Source: Gorsachius magnificus (lineage: Eukaryota; Chordata; Aves; Pelecaniformes; Ardeidae). Taken from it: a DNA stretch of 64,000 nucleotides. The notes under the pieces were generated by a model, which ran no database searches, was not told where the DNA came from, and was given only the letters and a program-made list of their open reading frames with translations. Position numbers and translations under genes: made by a program. The stretch is taken from assembly GCA_034008185.1 (NCBI GenBank), contig CM067081.1, forward strand, positions 107,207,265 to 107,271,264. Direction: 5' to 3'. Shown here piece by piece: positions 1 to 13,089 of the stretch; the first letter of the stretch is position 1; each line of letters begins with the position of its first letter.

Positions 1-1274
1 AGACATGATCACTGTACACAATAAGTGCTAAAAACTTCCATAATAAAAAGACATTTTATGTTCTCTACATTCACTCCAGACAGGACAAGATTTAATCAAG
101 TTAAACTGTATTGAAGAACTTTCATTTTAGGTGGTAGTTGAAAAAAATTCTAAAAGTAAAAATCAACTGTTACTGGTCATTTTTAAGAACATAATAGATA
201 AGAGAAGGTTTGTATGGATTTGACCCTGCCTTGGAGGAGTAAGTTAGAGCCAATGACTTCTTGAGGTGACTCTCAGCCTTATCTTCTATGATTATCAGCT
301 AACCTTTCTGTCCTCAGCCCTGTACATTTCAGTTGGAGAGAACTCCATCTTTCATTTCATTGCCAGTTAAATCACAATCTGTTTCCTAGCTATTAACTTG
401 CAATGTGCTGAAATAGTTTCAAATGCCCTGTTTATGTTATTTGTCCTTATGGTGCATGTTTAATGGCCACTGCCACTAATAGTATGCAACAGAATCTTAT
501 GATAACAGTCTCATGAGAGCATAGTGCCAAGAACTTTAACAGCTTTAAGCATAAGATCAGCAAAGAGCTGTCACTCTTTCTTCCATCATTTTTATTTTTC
601 TAAAGTATGAGAAAAAACTCTCCTGCCTCACTTGATGTATGTCATCAACTGCAAAATCAGAGCTAAAGGCAGTTTTCATACCCTGCAAAGCAGTATGTCA
701 GGAACTGAGCTGCAGTCATCAGTTAAATTAGCTCCTAGCATGCTGAGCTGCTATGCTCTCATATTATTAATTTTTCATAAACAGAAGTTGTTTCAAAGAA
801 AACAAGCTATGTTAACTTAGAATAAGTCCTTATTATCTTCTTTTTCTGTCTTAAGATTTTGCATTAGTAGCTTGCATGCTCCACTGCTTGGAACACTGTA
901 AAGCCAGGGATATTATTAGATTTACGTAGGAAACCTCTATATGCCACTCAGCTAGGTCTCCGTAAAGGGAAATGGTATTACATGACCTTTTGTTACCTTG
1001 CTGATCGTATCAACTGTTGTCATATATATCAACAAATTAAACATTTTTTTAATGCTTAATTATGGACATGCCAATCAAGACTATAGTTAGGATAAATAAC
1101 TTCCGCACTTCGGGCTAAGAATGTATATCCTACATTAAGTATAAACCTAACTAATCCTCCCAAAATGTCAATTCATGATCTGGGCAAAGATATATTTTCT
1201 AAGCAGATAAAAGTAACGCTGTGCATTTAGTTTGCAGAAATAAGATTAAAATACAAAAGATCCTTAAAGTATTT
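1..1274. other. AT-rich unannotated stretch
   Basis: I see no gene, RNA or recognisable repeat here. Open frames are short (62 codons or fewer) and resemble no known protein. Confidence 0.6.
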
Positions 1275-1845
1275 CTAGACAACTTGTTAGAAAGCAGCTT
1301 TTCAGAAAAAGGCATGGGGATGCCAGCAGACAGCAAGCTGAAAAGGACTTGGCTGTGTCCCTTTGCAATGAGGAAGGCCACACACATCCTGGTCTTTATT
1401 AACAGAAGTGTGGCCAGCAGGTCTGGGGAAGTGACTCTCTCTTCTTGTCCTGTCTTTAATTTAAAACTATGCAGTATGTGTAAGTGACATACTGGAGCAC
1501 ATTCAGCAGATGACCACCAAGGAAAGTGAGCACTGGATCTCGCAATGTACAAAGAAAGGCACAAAACTGAATTCAGCTTGAAGTGGCTCAGGGAAGAACT
1601 TACTGCTCCCTACAACTCCCTACAACTGGAGGATCTTGTGAAGAAGTTTCCAGACCCTTCTCAGAGGTATGCAGTGGAAAGAAGGGAGGCAATGGACACA
1701 AGTTGGAGCACAGGAAATTCCGACTCAGTCTAAAGGAAAATCTTTGTCACCATGAGGATGGTCCAAAAATGGCCGAAGTTGCCAGAGACACTGTGAAAAC
1801 TTCATCCTTGGAGATACTCAAAGCTCAACTTCCACAAATGTGTTA
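1275..1845 (+). mobile_element. Ancient, highly diverged CR1 LINE 3' fragment
   Basis: This is a remnant of the 3' part of CR1 ORF2 (C-terminal end of the reverse transcriptase). Landmarks appear in the order expected for CR1: a GACAGCAAGCTGAA segment near 1328, TTAACAGAAGTGTGGCCAGC near 1398, a TGGAGCACATTCAGCAGA segment near 1493, CAATGGACACAAGTTGGA near 1690, CACAGGAAATTCCGACTCAG near 1710, and ATCCTTGGAGATACTCAAAG near 1804. No frame stays open across it, and one segment after 1445 does not fit the CR1 pattern, suggesting an internal indel or replacement. A local duplication of CTCCCTACAA lies at 1606-1625. The 3' tail is not visible. It is the most decayed of the conventional CR1 copies here, so probably the oldest. 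Ends are approximate. Confidence 0.7.
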
Positions 1846-4405
1846 CAGAGGAATGCTTAGTTTTGACCACTTGTTTTCATAAGAAAAAGTTTCTCATTTA
1901 GTTGCCCCTGTTGAGACCTGTTCTGCCAAAGGGCTGTATGCTGAAGAACTGTCTTTCAAAATAGCTTGTCTCATAGGTTTTTCCTGTCTTTCCAAGGAGT
2001 TTTTCTGCCATGTAGATAATGCAACCTATTCCTTCTTTCTGTCTCTCCATAAGATTAAATACCATAGATTAGGGTGAAAATTTCTATTGTAAGAACTATT
2101 TGCCTTCAACTATATTGAGAATAAAGGTGTGGGTGGCTGCCTTCAAATAAGCTTTGCTAATGATAATTCCATTATTGATAAACAATGAAAGGTGGCAACA
2201 TCAGCTTGAAAGAGTGCAGTTTTTCAACAAATTATCAACACTGGAACATTATTCATCAGTTTCTTCTGAAAATGAATAATTACAAATAAATAGTATGAAT
2301 CTAAAAGATTAAATCTAATCACTGAGAAAAGTTATACTGTGGTTTATGAGGTTTGACCTTGCAAAACTAATCCTACAGCACAATGGAAAACAATATACAT
2401 AAATAAAACTTACACCATTTCTCTAGAGATTACTTGCACAATACAATACAAATAGATTGTATTTAAAAGAAAATTTAATTTAATATATATATAATTTGAG
2501 ATGAAAATACACTAAATAAACCACTGTAGTACAAAGGTTCTTGAGACTTTATGCTGTCTAAATTAGAAAATGTTTATGCAACATTCAATTTCAGTTTTCT
2601 ATGTATGCTTTAAAACATAAACGTTTGTCAGTGTGACAGTATTAACTTGCCTTTTTCACAGCTCTGGAAATAGCAATGTAATGTTTCTTATTCTTTTTGA
2701 ATATCACTACCCTTCAATTCTTGCCTAGCACACCTGATTTTTAACTGATTTTAAAATGTAAGATATGCAGATGGGAAGGTATATAGCAATCAAGTAATTC
2801 TGCATATTTTTTCAAACCATAGAAACAACCTTACATCAGCGAAATTCTGGAGATGATGCAGTTTGCAATAAAGTTAACGTAGCTAGACATGCATGCAGAC
2901 ATTAGATACTCTTAACTGCAATGCACTGGTAACAGATATTACTTCAAAGCTCAACTTAGCCCACCGAAGTTTGTAGCACTTCCTAAATTGGATTTTCCAA
3001 GAAACCTAAGGGATTTAATTGCCTGTCTCCCACTGAAACAAGAATGGAGTTGTACAAAAAGGACAAAACTGTAAAACATATTTAGGAACTGAGTGATGCA
3101 GTCAGATACCTTTAAAAAGGATTTGAGAGAGATTTTAGGCTCTCCTGGAATCTGTATAGAGAACTAGGATTCATAAGAATGCAGAGGCACTGCTACTCCC
3201 TAACCTAAAAACTCAGATCCTCAAAAACTTCTTCAGCTGCCACATAACCCTGGAAACATCTGAAACCTAGCATTGCAAATGTAATGAAATAATAAAATTG
3301 CCACAGTACCTAAACTATCTGTTTCTTGACAAATGCAGCATGGTCCAGTCACTTCATCTAAATCTGGAGTTCATACCCTCCTGCTGCCCAACAGGAGATG
3401 AACATTGACTACTATACTGTATTCTGAGATGCATCCCACGGTACCTGTTGTTACTGCAATCTGCTCGATTCAGGGAAAGGAGACTGAGAAAACACACCAC
3501 TTAAAAAGTAGATAATAATAAACTGGCAACAGCCTATCTGAAATCTTTCTTAACTGTAATAGTCTTCTTTCAGTAGAACAACCTCTTAATATTGATAGGG
3601 CTCACACAGTTGAGAATGGTCAACAGAGGGAAGGGGCAAAAAAGTGGTTAGGAAAAAACACTGGAAGTCCTTCCAAGTCCTCCTGTTGGTCTCAACTTTT
3701 CAACTGAACATCTTATGTCAATTACAGTCTTAAGGGACATATTCAAAAGCAATGACACAAACAAAAAGTAGTTTGTAGCATGCCCAGGACAGCTTAGTAA
3801 AGCATAATTGTTCTCTCAGAACATTGATTCAAGTACAGGGTTACACTGATAGGTGGTATTTAATGGAAAACTGTATCTCAAATTACATGGGAATCAAATG
3901 ATAGAAAAAGACCATCCCCTGCAAAACTTCTATGAAACAGAAGAACCTCAGGAACAGAGAAAATAAATTATACAGTATTTAGCAACTACTTTCTTTAAAT
4001 CTGACTTTTGCTATTGCTCAGTTCAGATTTTTGGATGACTGCTTCTTAGATTTGTACTTGTTTCAAAACAAAGGGCAGATCTTTCAACTCTAAGGAGGAA
4101 TAGAAAACTTTTGCTAAGTATCTTCTTTGTAATCCTCAAAATGATTACTTGAATAATTTTATGCTCAGTTAGCAAGGCACTTCTTATGCACAAAATACAG
4201 CACGGTTTTCCCTAAATAACTGAACTAACTGAAGTATCTTTTTGAAATGGCTTTGTTTTCAGAGGATTTTCAGTGCAACATGATCAATTAAACTTTCCTC
4301 AAAATTAAAGAAAAACGAAACAGAAAACATTTAGAACCGTGAATCACTGTATGTGCAACTGTTTTACTTTGATTTCTCTTTAGATACAGGGGGAAGACAA
4401 CAAGT
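1846..4405. other. AT-rich unannotated stretch
   Basis: No gene or clear repeat. The sequence is AT-rich with A-runs and dense stops in all frames. Confidence 0.6.
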
Positions 4406-5225
4406 ATCACAGAATCACAGAATTGCAAGGGTTGGAAGGGACCTCCAGAGATCGTCTAGTCCAACCCCCCTGCTAAAGCAGGTTCTCTTAGAGCATGTTA
4501 CACAGTACTTCATCCAGGCAGGCTTTGAATATCTCCAGAGAAGGGGACTCCAGAACCCCCCTGAGCACCTTGTTCCAGTGCTCCGTCACCCTCAGAGTAA
4601 AGAACTTTTTCCTCATATTCAACTGAAACCTCTTATGTCTCAGTTTGTACCCATTGCCCCTTGTCCTGTCGCTGGACACTACTGCAAAGAGTCTGGCTCC
4701 GTCCTTGTGACTTCCACCCTTAAGACATTTGTATGTGTTGACAAGGTCCCCTCTCAGTCTTCTCTTCTTCAGGCTGAACAAGCCCAACTCTCTCAGCCTT
4801 TCCTCGTAGGGGAGATGCTCCAGTCCCTTAATCATTCTAGTTGCTCTCCTCTGGACTCTTTCTAGGAGTTCCTCAACTTTCTTGAACTGTGGAGCCCAGA
4901 ACTGGACATGGTACTCCAGGTGGGGTCTCACCAGGGCAGAGTAGAGGGGGAAGATAACCTCCCTCGGCCAGCTGGCCACACTCCTCTTAATGAACCCCAG
5001 GATACCATTGGCCTTCTTGGCAACAAGGGTACACTGCTGGCTCATGGTGAGCATGTTGTCCACCAGGACTCCCAGGTCCCTCTCGGCAGAGCTGCTTACC
5101 AGCAGGTCAGCCCCCAGCCTGTACTGGTGCATGGGGTTCAACCTCCCCAGGTGCGGAACTTGACACTTGCCCTTGTTGAACTTCATCATGTTCCTCTCCG
5201 CCCAACTCTCCAGCCTGTCCAGGTA
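4406..5225 (-). mobile_element. CR1 LINE, 5'-truncated 3' end
   Basis: The element reads on the minus strand. Its 3' terminus lies at the left edge, where two ATCACAGA-type 8-bp units (reverse complement of the CR1 tail) are followed by the conserved tail motif TTGGAAGGGACCTCCAGAG. Homology then runs through the 3' UTR and C-terminal ORF2 and stops near the segment CAGCCTGTCCAGG at the right edge, the usual random 5' truncation of CR1. No target-site duplication is visible, as expected for CR1. The encoded C-terminal sequence ([20 protein letters not shown]) differs from the copies at 25.7 and 43.0 kb ([18 protein letters not shown]), so it belongs to another subfamily. Confidence 0.93.
4488..5189 (-). 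pseudogene. CR1 ORF2 C-terminal fragment (reverse transcriptase end)
   Basis: An uninterrupted 233-codon frame covers the C-terminal end of the CR1 ORF2 polyprotein, downstream of the catalytic aspartates. Recognisable blocks are RDLGVLVDN (residues about 38-46), [14 protein letters not shown] (about 87-100), [42 protein letters not shown] (residues about 108-149, named here by its ends only: LLERV and RRLRGDL) and a terminal [16 protein letters not shown]. It ends at a natural-looking stop just before the 3' UTR. The intact frame suggests a younger insertion than the copy at 1.3 kb. It lacks the endonuclease and the catalytic core of the RT, so it is not functional. The methionine start is only the first ATG inside the truncated frame. 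Confidence 0.85.
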
Positions 5226-8200
5226 GGGAAGGTTGTAATAATGACAAGTAGTCTGTCTCTTCCTCCTGTTTCCCCATGACCTGGAAAAGTCAGCATGGGT
5301 TTTTTCTTTATCTGCTCAAGTCAGATTTAGGCCAAGATTTTGCCAATGCTTGGGAAAAGCAAAAGTGTGAGCAAATACTACTCCAGAAGCTTACTGGAAG
5401 TGCTCTGTATTTCCATGCCAAAAAGCAAGTTCAGTCATCATTTTAGTCTTTCATATTCACAGGCCAGAGATGATGAGTACACTTCAGGGTAACACGATCA
5501 CCCCAGGTGAAAGTTGGAGAGTTGTTTCACATTGCTCAAAGCAATCACTCCAGTTGATTAATAAACAGCCCAGAGATATTTCATAGGGATTGCCCTCTTA
5601 CACACTGTCTTCAGCTACTGATGTGACATAAGGACGCACGATCATTGCAAAAAGTTGAGAGACAAAGTGTCTCTTAGTTCAGTGCAGAAAGTAAAGATCT
5701 TTATCAAGAATCAGTTTCAAAAAAGTATTTTACACATGCTCATCTACCTGGCATATACGTAATTTTGATGCAATCACTAAGTTGCTCCAAACTCAGCCTT
5801 CAGAGTCTGAACATAACCTAGTCACTCATTTTTGCCAAGGTCCCCTTTCTGGAAGCTGAAACCCTACAGCTCAGGAGATTGCTGCATGGGAGAAGCAGCA
5901 GCTCCTCATGCTCTTTAACTTGGTTTAACTCCACAGATTAACTTCCAGGAGAGCTGTGTAGCTGCACAGTAAGTATGCATGCAGCACTTCTTAACAGTTG
6001 TTCTTAGACATGACATGACAGACAGGTCTAGGCACAATAGCAAACCCTAAATTCTTTCATTTCCTTAGCAATGCACTTATGTAAAGTCCGTTGGTGCAGA
6101 AAAACCCTTCTCAACCTTCAAATCTCCTGAATCATGAAATTACCTTATCCAGCAGAGGTGTGCAATGCTACATTTTAAACAGGGTCCATAACACTTACAA
6201 TAGTGTTGTGAGTAATAGAAGAGCTTAGGGAACTTTTCATGCCTATCTGACCTATTTGAGTTTCCAGCCTTTCAGAGTGTAGCATTGTACCTTCTTTTTT
6301 GTTGTTGCTGCTGCATATTTGGGGAATTTTCCACCCTCCCAGCACCAACTTTTTTCAGTGAGGTTGCAGCAAGCTCCCTAACATCAGGATGAACAATCAA
6401 GGTTCCTGATCTGGAGAACATGCAGGTATCATTCATAAAGTCTATAGAAATGAGACCTTTTATGAGTCAATGGTTCCTACTATCAACCAAAACTAACAAA
6501 AAGTACATAGACTACTTCAGCAATTACTCTCTCCTTAGCAAACCATTTAAACACTCTTAAATGTTTGGCTGAACACAGAGGTACTTTACTGACTTATAAC
6601 TTGGGGGGTACAGGAGAAGTGTGGACATGATTAACCTGCCAAACCTGCACTTACATTCTGCTCCTGAGATTATTAACTTTAAACTGCTTCTTTGTCAAGA
6701 AACCTCAATTAAGTTACTATAAGTAGAGTATCTGGAAAAAAGAAATCTCTCCTTTAATGGTTCAGATTTTCTCTATTAGCTTCTGTTTTCAGCACAAAAA
6801 AAAGAAATTCTCCCAGTGCACTGTGCAATACACACCTGAAAACATCAAACAAAAGAGATGTCTCCTACTTCTGCTCCTTATGAACTTCAAGTATCTTCAG
6901 CAGAAGCCCACAGAACAAGAGGAAAAAAACTACCAGATGGATGAAAATATTAAAAAGATACACATGACTAGATTTAGATCCGTCTATGCAACTCAGCTAG
7001 TGTGATGTCTGGAGTGATTTTAATTAGTTTGTTACCCTCCTTGCCCGGAGAGAGAGGCAGTGGGGGTGAGAGCACCATGCTAGCACTAGCCTTTTGGAAA
7101 CAAAGAAGCCTTAAGTTCAGTATTTGGGTGCATCCTTACAATAGTCTGTGAGAACAAATTAACAGCTGATTTATCTTGAAAATCGAGGTTCCTTTGGAAT
7201 TGCCAAAGCACATAAGAAATTTAGGAAACTGTCATCCATACAGGATGCAGGTGAATCCAAGTACTTAGATTCAAGAAAAAAGGACTGATATTGATATGAA
7301 TAACAGACTAATTTTGGAAGAGCTGTTAAACCCAATGTTTCACACATTGAACTATTAACTGGCTATTATCAGTGGTAGAATACTGAATTAATAGCTAGCA
7401 TACAATCCTTCAGATGAAGAAATAAGAATTTAGTAGTAAGCAAATCTGGGATAATCTGGGTCATGCAAGATGCCAATAATTAAAGATTAGTTTAAAGTGT
7501 AAAAAAAAAACCAAACCAAAAAGCTAGGTTTAACAGCTTTTCCAAAATTGATTATACTTAGTTACTCCAGTGATGCCTCTTACTTAGATCAGTATCAAGC
7601 TTTTTTTGAATCTTACTAAGATCTTGTATTCATTTGCATGCTACTTACAGAAACCTCTTTTCATTCATTTGCTACCTTTCAGTTTTAAGATGTGTCCTTT
7701 TTATTTTAGCAAATGTATGTATCTGAAATTCAACATCTTGCTTTTGCATTTCCCTTCAAACACTACATATTTCAAACAACATGCACATTTAGGCCACATC
7801 TGAGACCTGAAAGAAAAGAGTTGCAAGCCCACAGAAATCCATTCTGTTGGTAGCTGGTGGACAAAAATAAAGCTCAATGAAAGGTATTAACCAAAGGGCA
7901 AGACTGAAACTTAAATTAAATTTGCTTTTCTCTTGTGTTAAAACCACTCTTGAACAAAGTGGAAATTACATAGCTGTGATAGCACTGGGCAGAACAGCTA
8001 GGTTGAACTATCTCTGGCATATGGAGTCACCCTAAATGTTTTACAATGCCTTACAGAGTTTAAGTGTAACACTCCTGGGTTTAAATACTATGAGACTGCA
8101 TTTTAAAATTTTTCTTGCGTATGAAGTTTTTTTCTGCAATCCTGCACACTAATGTATCCTGCTATGGCAAAAGTCACTGAAGAATTAAAGTAGTTGCAAG

Positions 8201-11200
8201 AGCTAAAGTAGTGGCTAGCTGCAGGCAGCTGACAGCGAAACATCAGCCGTGGCTGGACGGAGGGTGCAGCCTGCATCACCCAAGCCAAACAGGCACAAAA
8301 CCTGCTTTGGGGCCAGTGAACATGAACTGTGAGAGGGGTATTAAGAGCACAGGGAAAAAAAGCCAATTTGTTCCAGCAGTTGCTTCACCAAATCAGAGAG
8401 GCGAACTTGAAGCCACTAGTCTCAGTAAAAGTGCATATGACGTCTCATCTTCCTCAACTTTCTGCTTGTTTTCTTCTCACCTTGCTTTTTTAAGGCATTT
8501 GAGTCAGCATTTGCAAGCAAGAAGAATAGCTCACAGAGTAATCAAAGCAGTTTAGTTTCACTTGCCCAGATTTTTGGGCTTGAAGAGCTTTTAATTGAAG
8601 ACCAACAAACTGAGACCCTTGTTGCCACCAAAGTGGCTAGAAGGCTATATATACATTAATCATGTTTTAAATACTCTTGCCTGTTCCCTAAAATAGGCAA
8701 AGATTTCCAGTTTTGCTTCATTTTGAAAGTTTTCCAGGTCCTTAATTGTTCTTGTTGTCTTTTTTAATTTTCTAAACTTCTGAACAACATTTTTGAGAGA
8801 GTCACCAGTCTTCGTGGAGTATATTACACAAGACAAAACTGGTATTGCACACAATGTAAGCAGCTTTCTGCAATGAGAAGATTCTTTTCATGTGGCTTTT
8901 GGAGGCAGTAGTTTTGATTATACAACTTGCAATCTCTTTCTTATACCTTTAATCATATGAACAACGACCACCAAAACAGAGAAACGTTGGCCCTAAGTAA
9001 TTAATAGCAAGCTTCCTACAAATAGAAAGAGTTGACATAGATGGGATATAATGTTACATCAAAAAACAGTGTGGTAGAAAAAGCTGGACACTTTCTATCT
9101 GGCTGTATATTAGTTTCAGAATATTTAATAAAAGTCATTAGCAAAACAGTCATCACCCTTCTATTTGATATGAGTTGGATTTTCCATAACACCATTATTC
9201 TACAGTTTACTAAAGCAGCTGCCAAAAGTAGGAAAAATCATCTTATGCTATTGAGCAGCAATAATGAACCTGGCAACAAATCAGTAAAAGTGTAATAAAA
9301 CCTTCTGTGGATGAAGGCTCCTAATAATTTCTCTTAGTGTACCTAATTTTGTATATTGATTTCTAGAGGAAAGCCTAAAATCAGCCTGATTTCTTTCATC
9401 AATAGTTCAAAAAATTTGAATTATAAGGCAATTCCAAAGCACTGTGTGCTGAATGACACCTGCCAACATGGATCTTAATGCCTACTATTTTGGTGTATCA
9501 ATTTGAATACTCACTTGGGAGTGGTCTAGAAAAATCAGAGTCTGACCTTGGACAAGCAAGACAGCAAAGAATCAAGATTTCTATTTTAGCTCAGGAAGAC
9601 TACAGATTAGGTCTTGTCCTATGCTTTTCCACAGTTCCCATGGACAGGACCAAGAAGACTGAATGTAACTAAAGTGTTATAGAGTCCGGCTTTACATGAA
9701 GAAGCTGCAGCCCTGAGGAAGCATCTTACTTGAAATGGGTATTGGCTGACACATCTGTTCCATCTGTGATGCACAGCTGAGTTTGAGCAGCATCCTTCTC
9801 ACACTCTGACGCTGATTTTTATGTTCCATCTTTTAAGACATATGGGACTTGTAGGAAATTAATATCAAAATTTTCTTAGAAGTTTAACCCCAGCTCATCA
9901 TTTTCAGCTTCCTGATTTAAGGGGTTTTTTGCTTCTGGAATTTTTCTCTAGTTATTCAAAAACAGTTCTACAGAACTCGGTTTCTTCAATCAATATTTTG
10001 AATCAAACAACAAATTCCTTTTACTTCTTTACCTTCACATATACATGCATGCACTTTTAAACATAAAACATATTGCACTGTAGTAAAAAACAAAAAAAAC
10101 CCAAACCCTTGAAAGTACTGAGACCAAAATACACCAGTATTCAAAAATACATGTGTCTTTGATGTATTTATAACACAGATTGTCACAGTTATCAAAAGGC
10201 ATAGAAACTTAAGAGTTCTCAATCTAAAGTTATGTTGGGAAAATATAGTCATATAAATGAGATAAAAGGCTCTTAAAAAGAAGTGGATACACAGAGCTAG
10301 TTTGAGAAAAAAAAGTGGTTTGAAAGTTACTATTTTGGTGCATTTAACATTAAGATTTCAGGAATTGTCTCTACTAATATTAAGCCAAAGCAAGGGCAGG
10401 AACACAAGGAGAAGTGACGGATCACTGAGTGTTAGTTTTTGTTTGATAGATCCCCTATTTTTATACCAGATTTTATAATGCACAGTTAAGAATTTAAAAA
10501 TTAGAAAACAGCAGATAGTGGGAAAGAATTAGGAAATAGCAGAAAATTGGCATGGTGCTCTCTTACATAGTCCAAGTGTGAATATACTGGGAGTGAGGTG
10601 AGGCATGGAGGCTTTGGCATTGATAATGGCAACCAGCAATGCAGTGCATGATGCAGCTGCAAGGCACAGAGCCTCCATTTAGATCAGAGCTGTGACTCTC
10701 CTGCAGGAGTTGCAGCAGCAAATAAGCTGCTAATCCAAATTTTCCTGAAGCTGTTTAAGGGGCATTGACTTTATACCTTTTAGGGAGAAGAACATGACTT
10801 CCTAGAGCACAGTCCCAGTTAGGAATGGCTTACAACTGAATCTCCATCCATGTACACCTCCTATCAAATGTTAACAGCATTAGCAGCTTCCTCAAAACTT
10901 GCTGATCCCAAGTGAAACTCTCAGCTGACAGAAAGCAGGAGGAGGAATCTCCTTTTCATCTCTCATGCTCTATCACAGACACCTGAGCTCAGATGATTGC
11001 TTATCTGCAGCCTTGGACTTTTCCTCTCTTCTGGAAATTAAATTATCACTGCTTCAAAGGATTCCAGCTGCTGCCGCCGCTGTTACATGTCCAGAGCTTA
11101 GGTTCAATCCTACTACTCAGAAAGATGGCCTGATGACCATCCATTCAACACCCCCAGGACTGCTTCCTACACTTTATGTCACAGGCAGCAAACTGTGCAA

Positions 11201-12501
11201 GGTCCAGCCCTCCCCCCTGTATCAAATCAGCAACTCATCTCCCACTCCCTGTATCACTGTCATGATCTCCTCATCTTGGTATTCAGAAACCCCCATGAAA
11301 TTAACCCTAACTACAGCTTTCCATCCAAAGCTGCTTTCCTCCTCCTCTCTTACAATTGCAAAACTGTTCCAATAAAAGAAATTTCAGTTAAAAGGGAGAA
11401 AAAGTGGGTATAGGCCCCTGAAGCTTCAGTAAATTCACTGCAGATGATTGAATTCACTGCAAGACGAGCCAAGAATAACGACAAATCCCATTGTGTTAAC
11501 AATTATATGAGAATATGAGAGTACTACTTTTTCTTATTCAGGGTCCTTTATACACAAATATGAAAATGCTATCATCTAAACAGGAAAAAAAAAATGTACC
11601 TCTGAAAAAAGTATACTTTTAATTAAATGCTAGATGTCTGAATTCCACATCTTAAGTAGATCAACATACATTTTCTTCACTTTATGAAGCCTTTTTATCA
11701 TCTATTACAATTTCTTAGCAATGGCAGAAAAGTACAAAATTACTGTCAATGTTTTGCTTTACTCAAGGATGTCCAGACAGAAAATATCAGAAGAAGGTAA
11801 TTAAAACAGTGAGAACATTTTTATACCCGTGTCTCTGGAGAGCTTGAGCAGGGTGTGGAAAGGTGCTAGAGGTAGCCTGAGACAGTCAGGAAGGGATAAA
11901 AGTTCAAGTTTGCAAGGTTTTAAAAAAAACAGGATTTGTCAAGAGAGGATAACTTAAATTTTAGAAGATTGTAGCTTGTGCATTCCTTAATTAAACACTT
12001 TATTAAAAAACTAAGAGATGAAAAATGCCTTTAGATGCATATTCTTTCATAAATTTTAGAAAACATGTTACTTGATTACTCATTTTTAAATATAGAAGAT
12101 GTTACAAAAATATTATGTTCAATACATAATGGAAAATTATATATCATACATTTTTTATAATCTATCATCAGAGACGTACAGTGATCAACACTGTACATTT
12201 TAATGGACTTACTTTTTCCCTAGCTTAGATTTCCTATTAAAATCACAAGAAATACTGGAGACAATAAAGGACCCCTTACTCTGAGATAATGACTTTCTCA
12301 AAAAAGCAGATTGGTAAAGATCGAAAAGTTAATTAATTTCATCTAAAATTTGATCAGGTTGTAAGAAAGGGTAACAGCAAGAAAGGGAAAGCATATCTTT
12401 TATACAACTAATTTGTGTCCTTTTTAATGTCCTAAGAGGATTGGATTTAGTCACAGTTATCCACCTCTGCTGTTTATACTTTTCTATTGAACACCAACAA
12501 G
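5226..12501. other. AT-rich unannotated stretch
   Basis: No supported gene. The longest frame, 136 codons at 10965-11375 on the plus strand, is rich in serine, proline and leucine, matches no family I recognise and is probably chance. A moderately GC-richer patch at about 8210-8440 and another at about 10600-10740 show no recognisable repeat ends. Confidence 0.55.
12497..12501. repeat. Target-site duplication, left copy (ACAAG)
   Basis: Five bases flanking the left end of the solo LTR. The right flank at 13090-13094 is ACAAA, a 4 of 5 match, consistent with an old ERVL-type 5-bp duplication. Confidence 0.55.
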
Positions 12502-13089
12502 TGTCCTGGTTTTGGCTGGGATAGAGTTAATTTTCTTCATAGTAGCTAGCTTAGTGCTGTGTTTTGGATTTAGTACTACGAGAATGTTGATAACACACTG
12601 ATGTTTTTAGTTGTTGCCAAGTAGTGCTTAGACCACTCAAGGACTTTTTGAGCTTCTCCTGCTTGGCCAGGTGCATAACAAGCTGGGAGGGAGCACAGCT
12701 AGTACAGCTGACCCAAACTGACCAAAGAACTATTCCATACCATATAACATCATGCTCGAGGGGATTTAGTCAGTTGGTCGGGGGGGAGCGGTCACGGCTC
12801 AGAGAGTGATCGCGGCTTGGGGAGCGATCACTGCTTGGGACGGGTTGGGTCAGCGGGTGGTGAGCAATTGCATTGTGCATCACTTGTTTTATATATTCTG
12901 TATATTCTCTTACCATTATTATTATTACTATTGTTATTCTTGTCTCTTACTAAACTGTCTCTATCTCGACCCAAGGGTCTTACTTTTTTTTTTCCCCCCC
13001 AATTCTCTCCCCCATCCCACTGAGGGAGGAGGGGGGAGTGAGCGAGCGGCTTTGTGGTGCTTAGTTGCAAGCTCGGTTAAACCATGACA
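12502..13089 (+). mobile_element. Solo LTR, avian ERVL-like (TGTCCTGG family)
   Basis: A 588-bp solo LTR. It opens with TGTCCTGGTTTTGGCTGG, carries the block GTTGATAACACACTGATG, then a late block CTAAACTGTCTCTATCTCGA, and closes with ...ACCATGACA, giving canonical TG...CA ends. Flanks ACAAG and ACAAA support insertion by integrase. No retroviral coding sequence lies next to it, so recombination between two LTRs has probably removed the internal region. It is homologous to the LTR at 18615 in at least three separated blocks, but the start and the U3 differ. Inside are an 18-bp triplicate, an ATT/TTA-rich stretch near 12914-12940 and a T-then-C homopolymer junction near 12983. The CRE-like octamer that is intact in the second LTR appears here as TAACATCA at 12745-12752. 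Confidence 0.9.
12786..12839 (+). repeat. Three tandem 18-bp units inside the LTR
   Basis: Units at 12786-12803 (GAGCGGTCACGGCTCAGA), 12804-12821 (GAGTGATCGCGGCTTGGG) and 12822-12839 (GAGCGATCACTGCTTGGG) abut without spacers. All share GAG-G-TC-C-GCT. The position, upstream of the presumed transcription start, is where retroviral U3 direct repeats often act as enhancers; that role is inference. Confidence 0.85.

Noticed and set aside
5040..5279. Plus-strand frames across the CR1 at 4.4-5.2 kb
   Set aside because: They are antisense shadows of the CR1 ORF2 fragment.
10965..11375. 136-codon plus-strand open frame with a five-alanine run
   Set aside because: Composition driven (Ser/Pro/Leu), with no recognisable protein family.
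12806..13087. Open frames within the first LTR
   Set aside because: LTR sequence with a tyrosine/leucine run from ATT/TTA repeats; not a gene.
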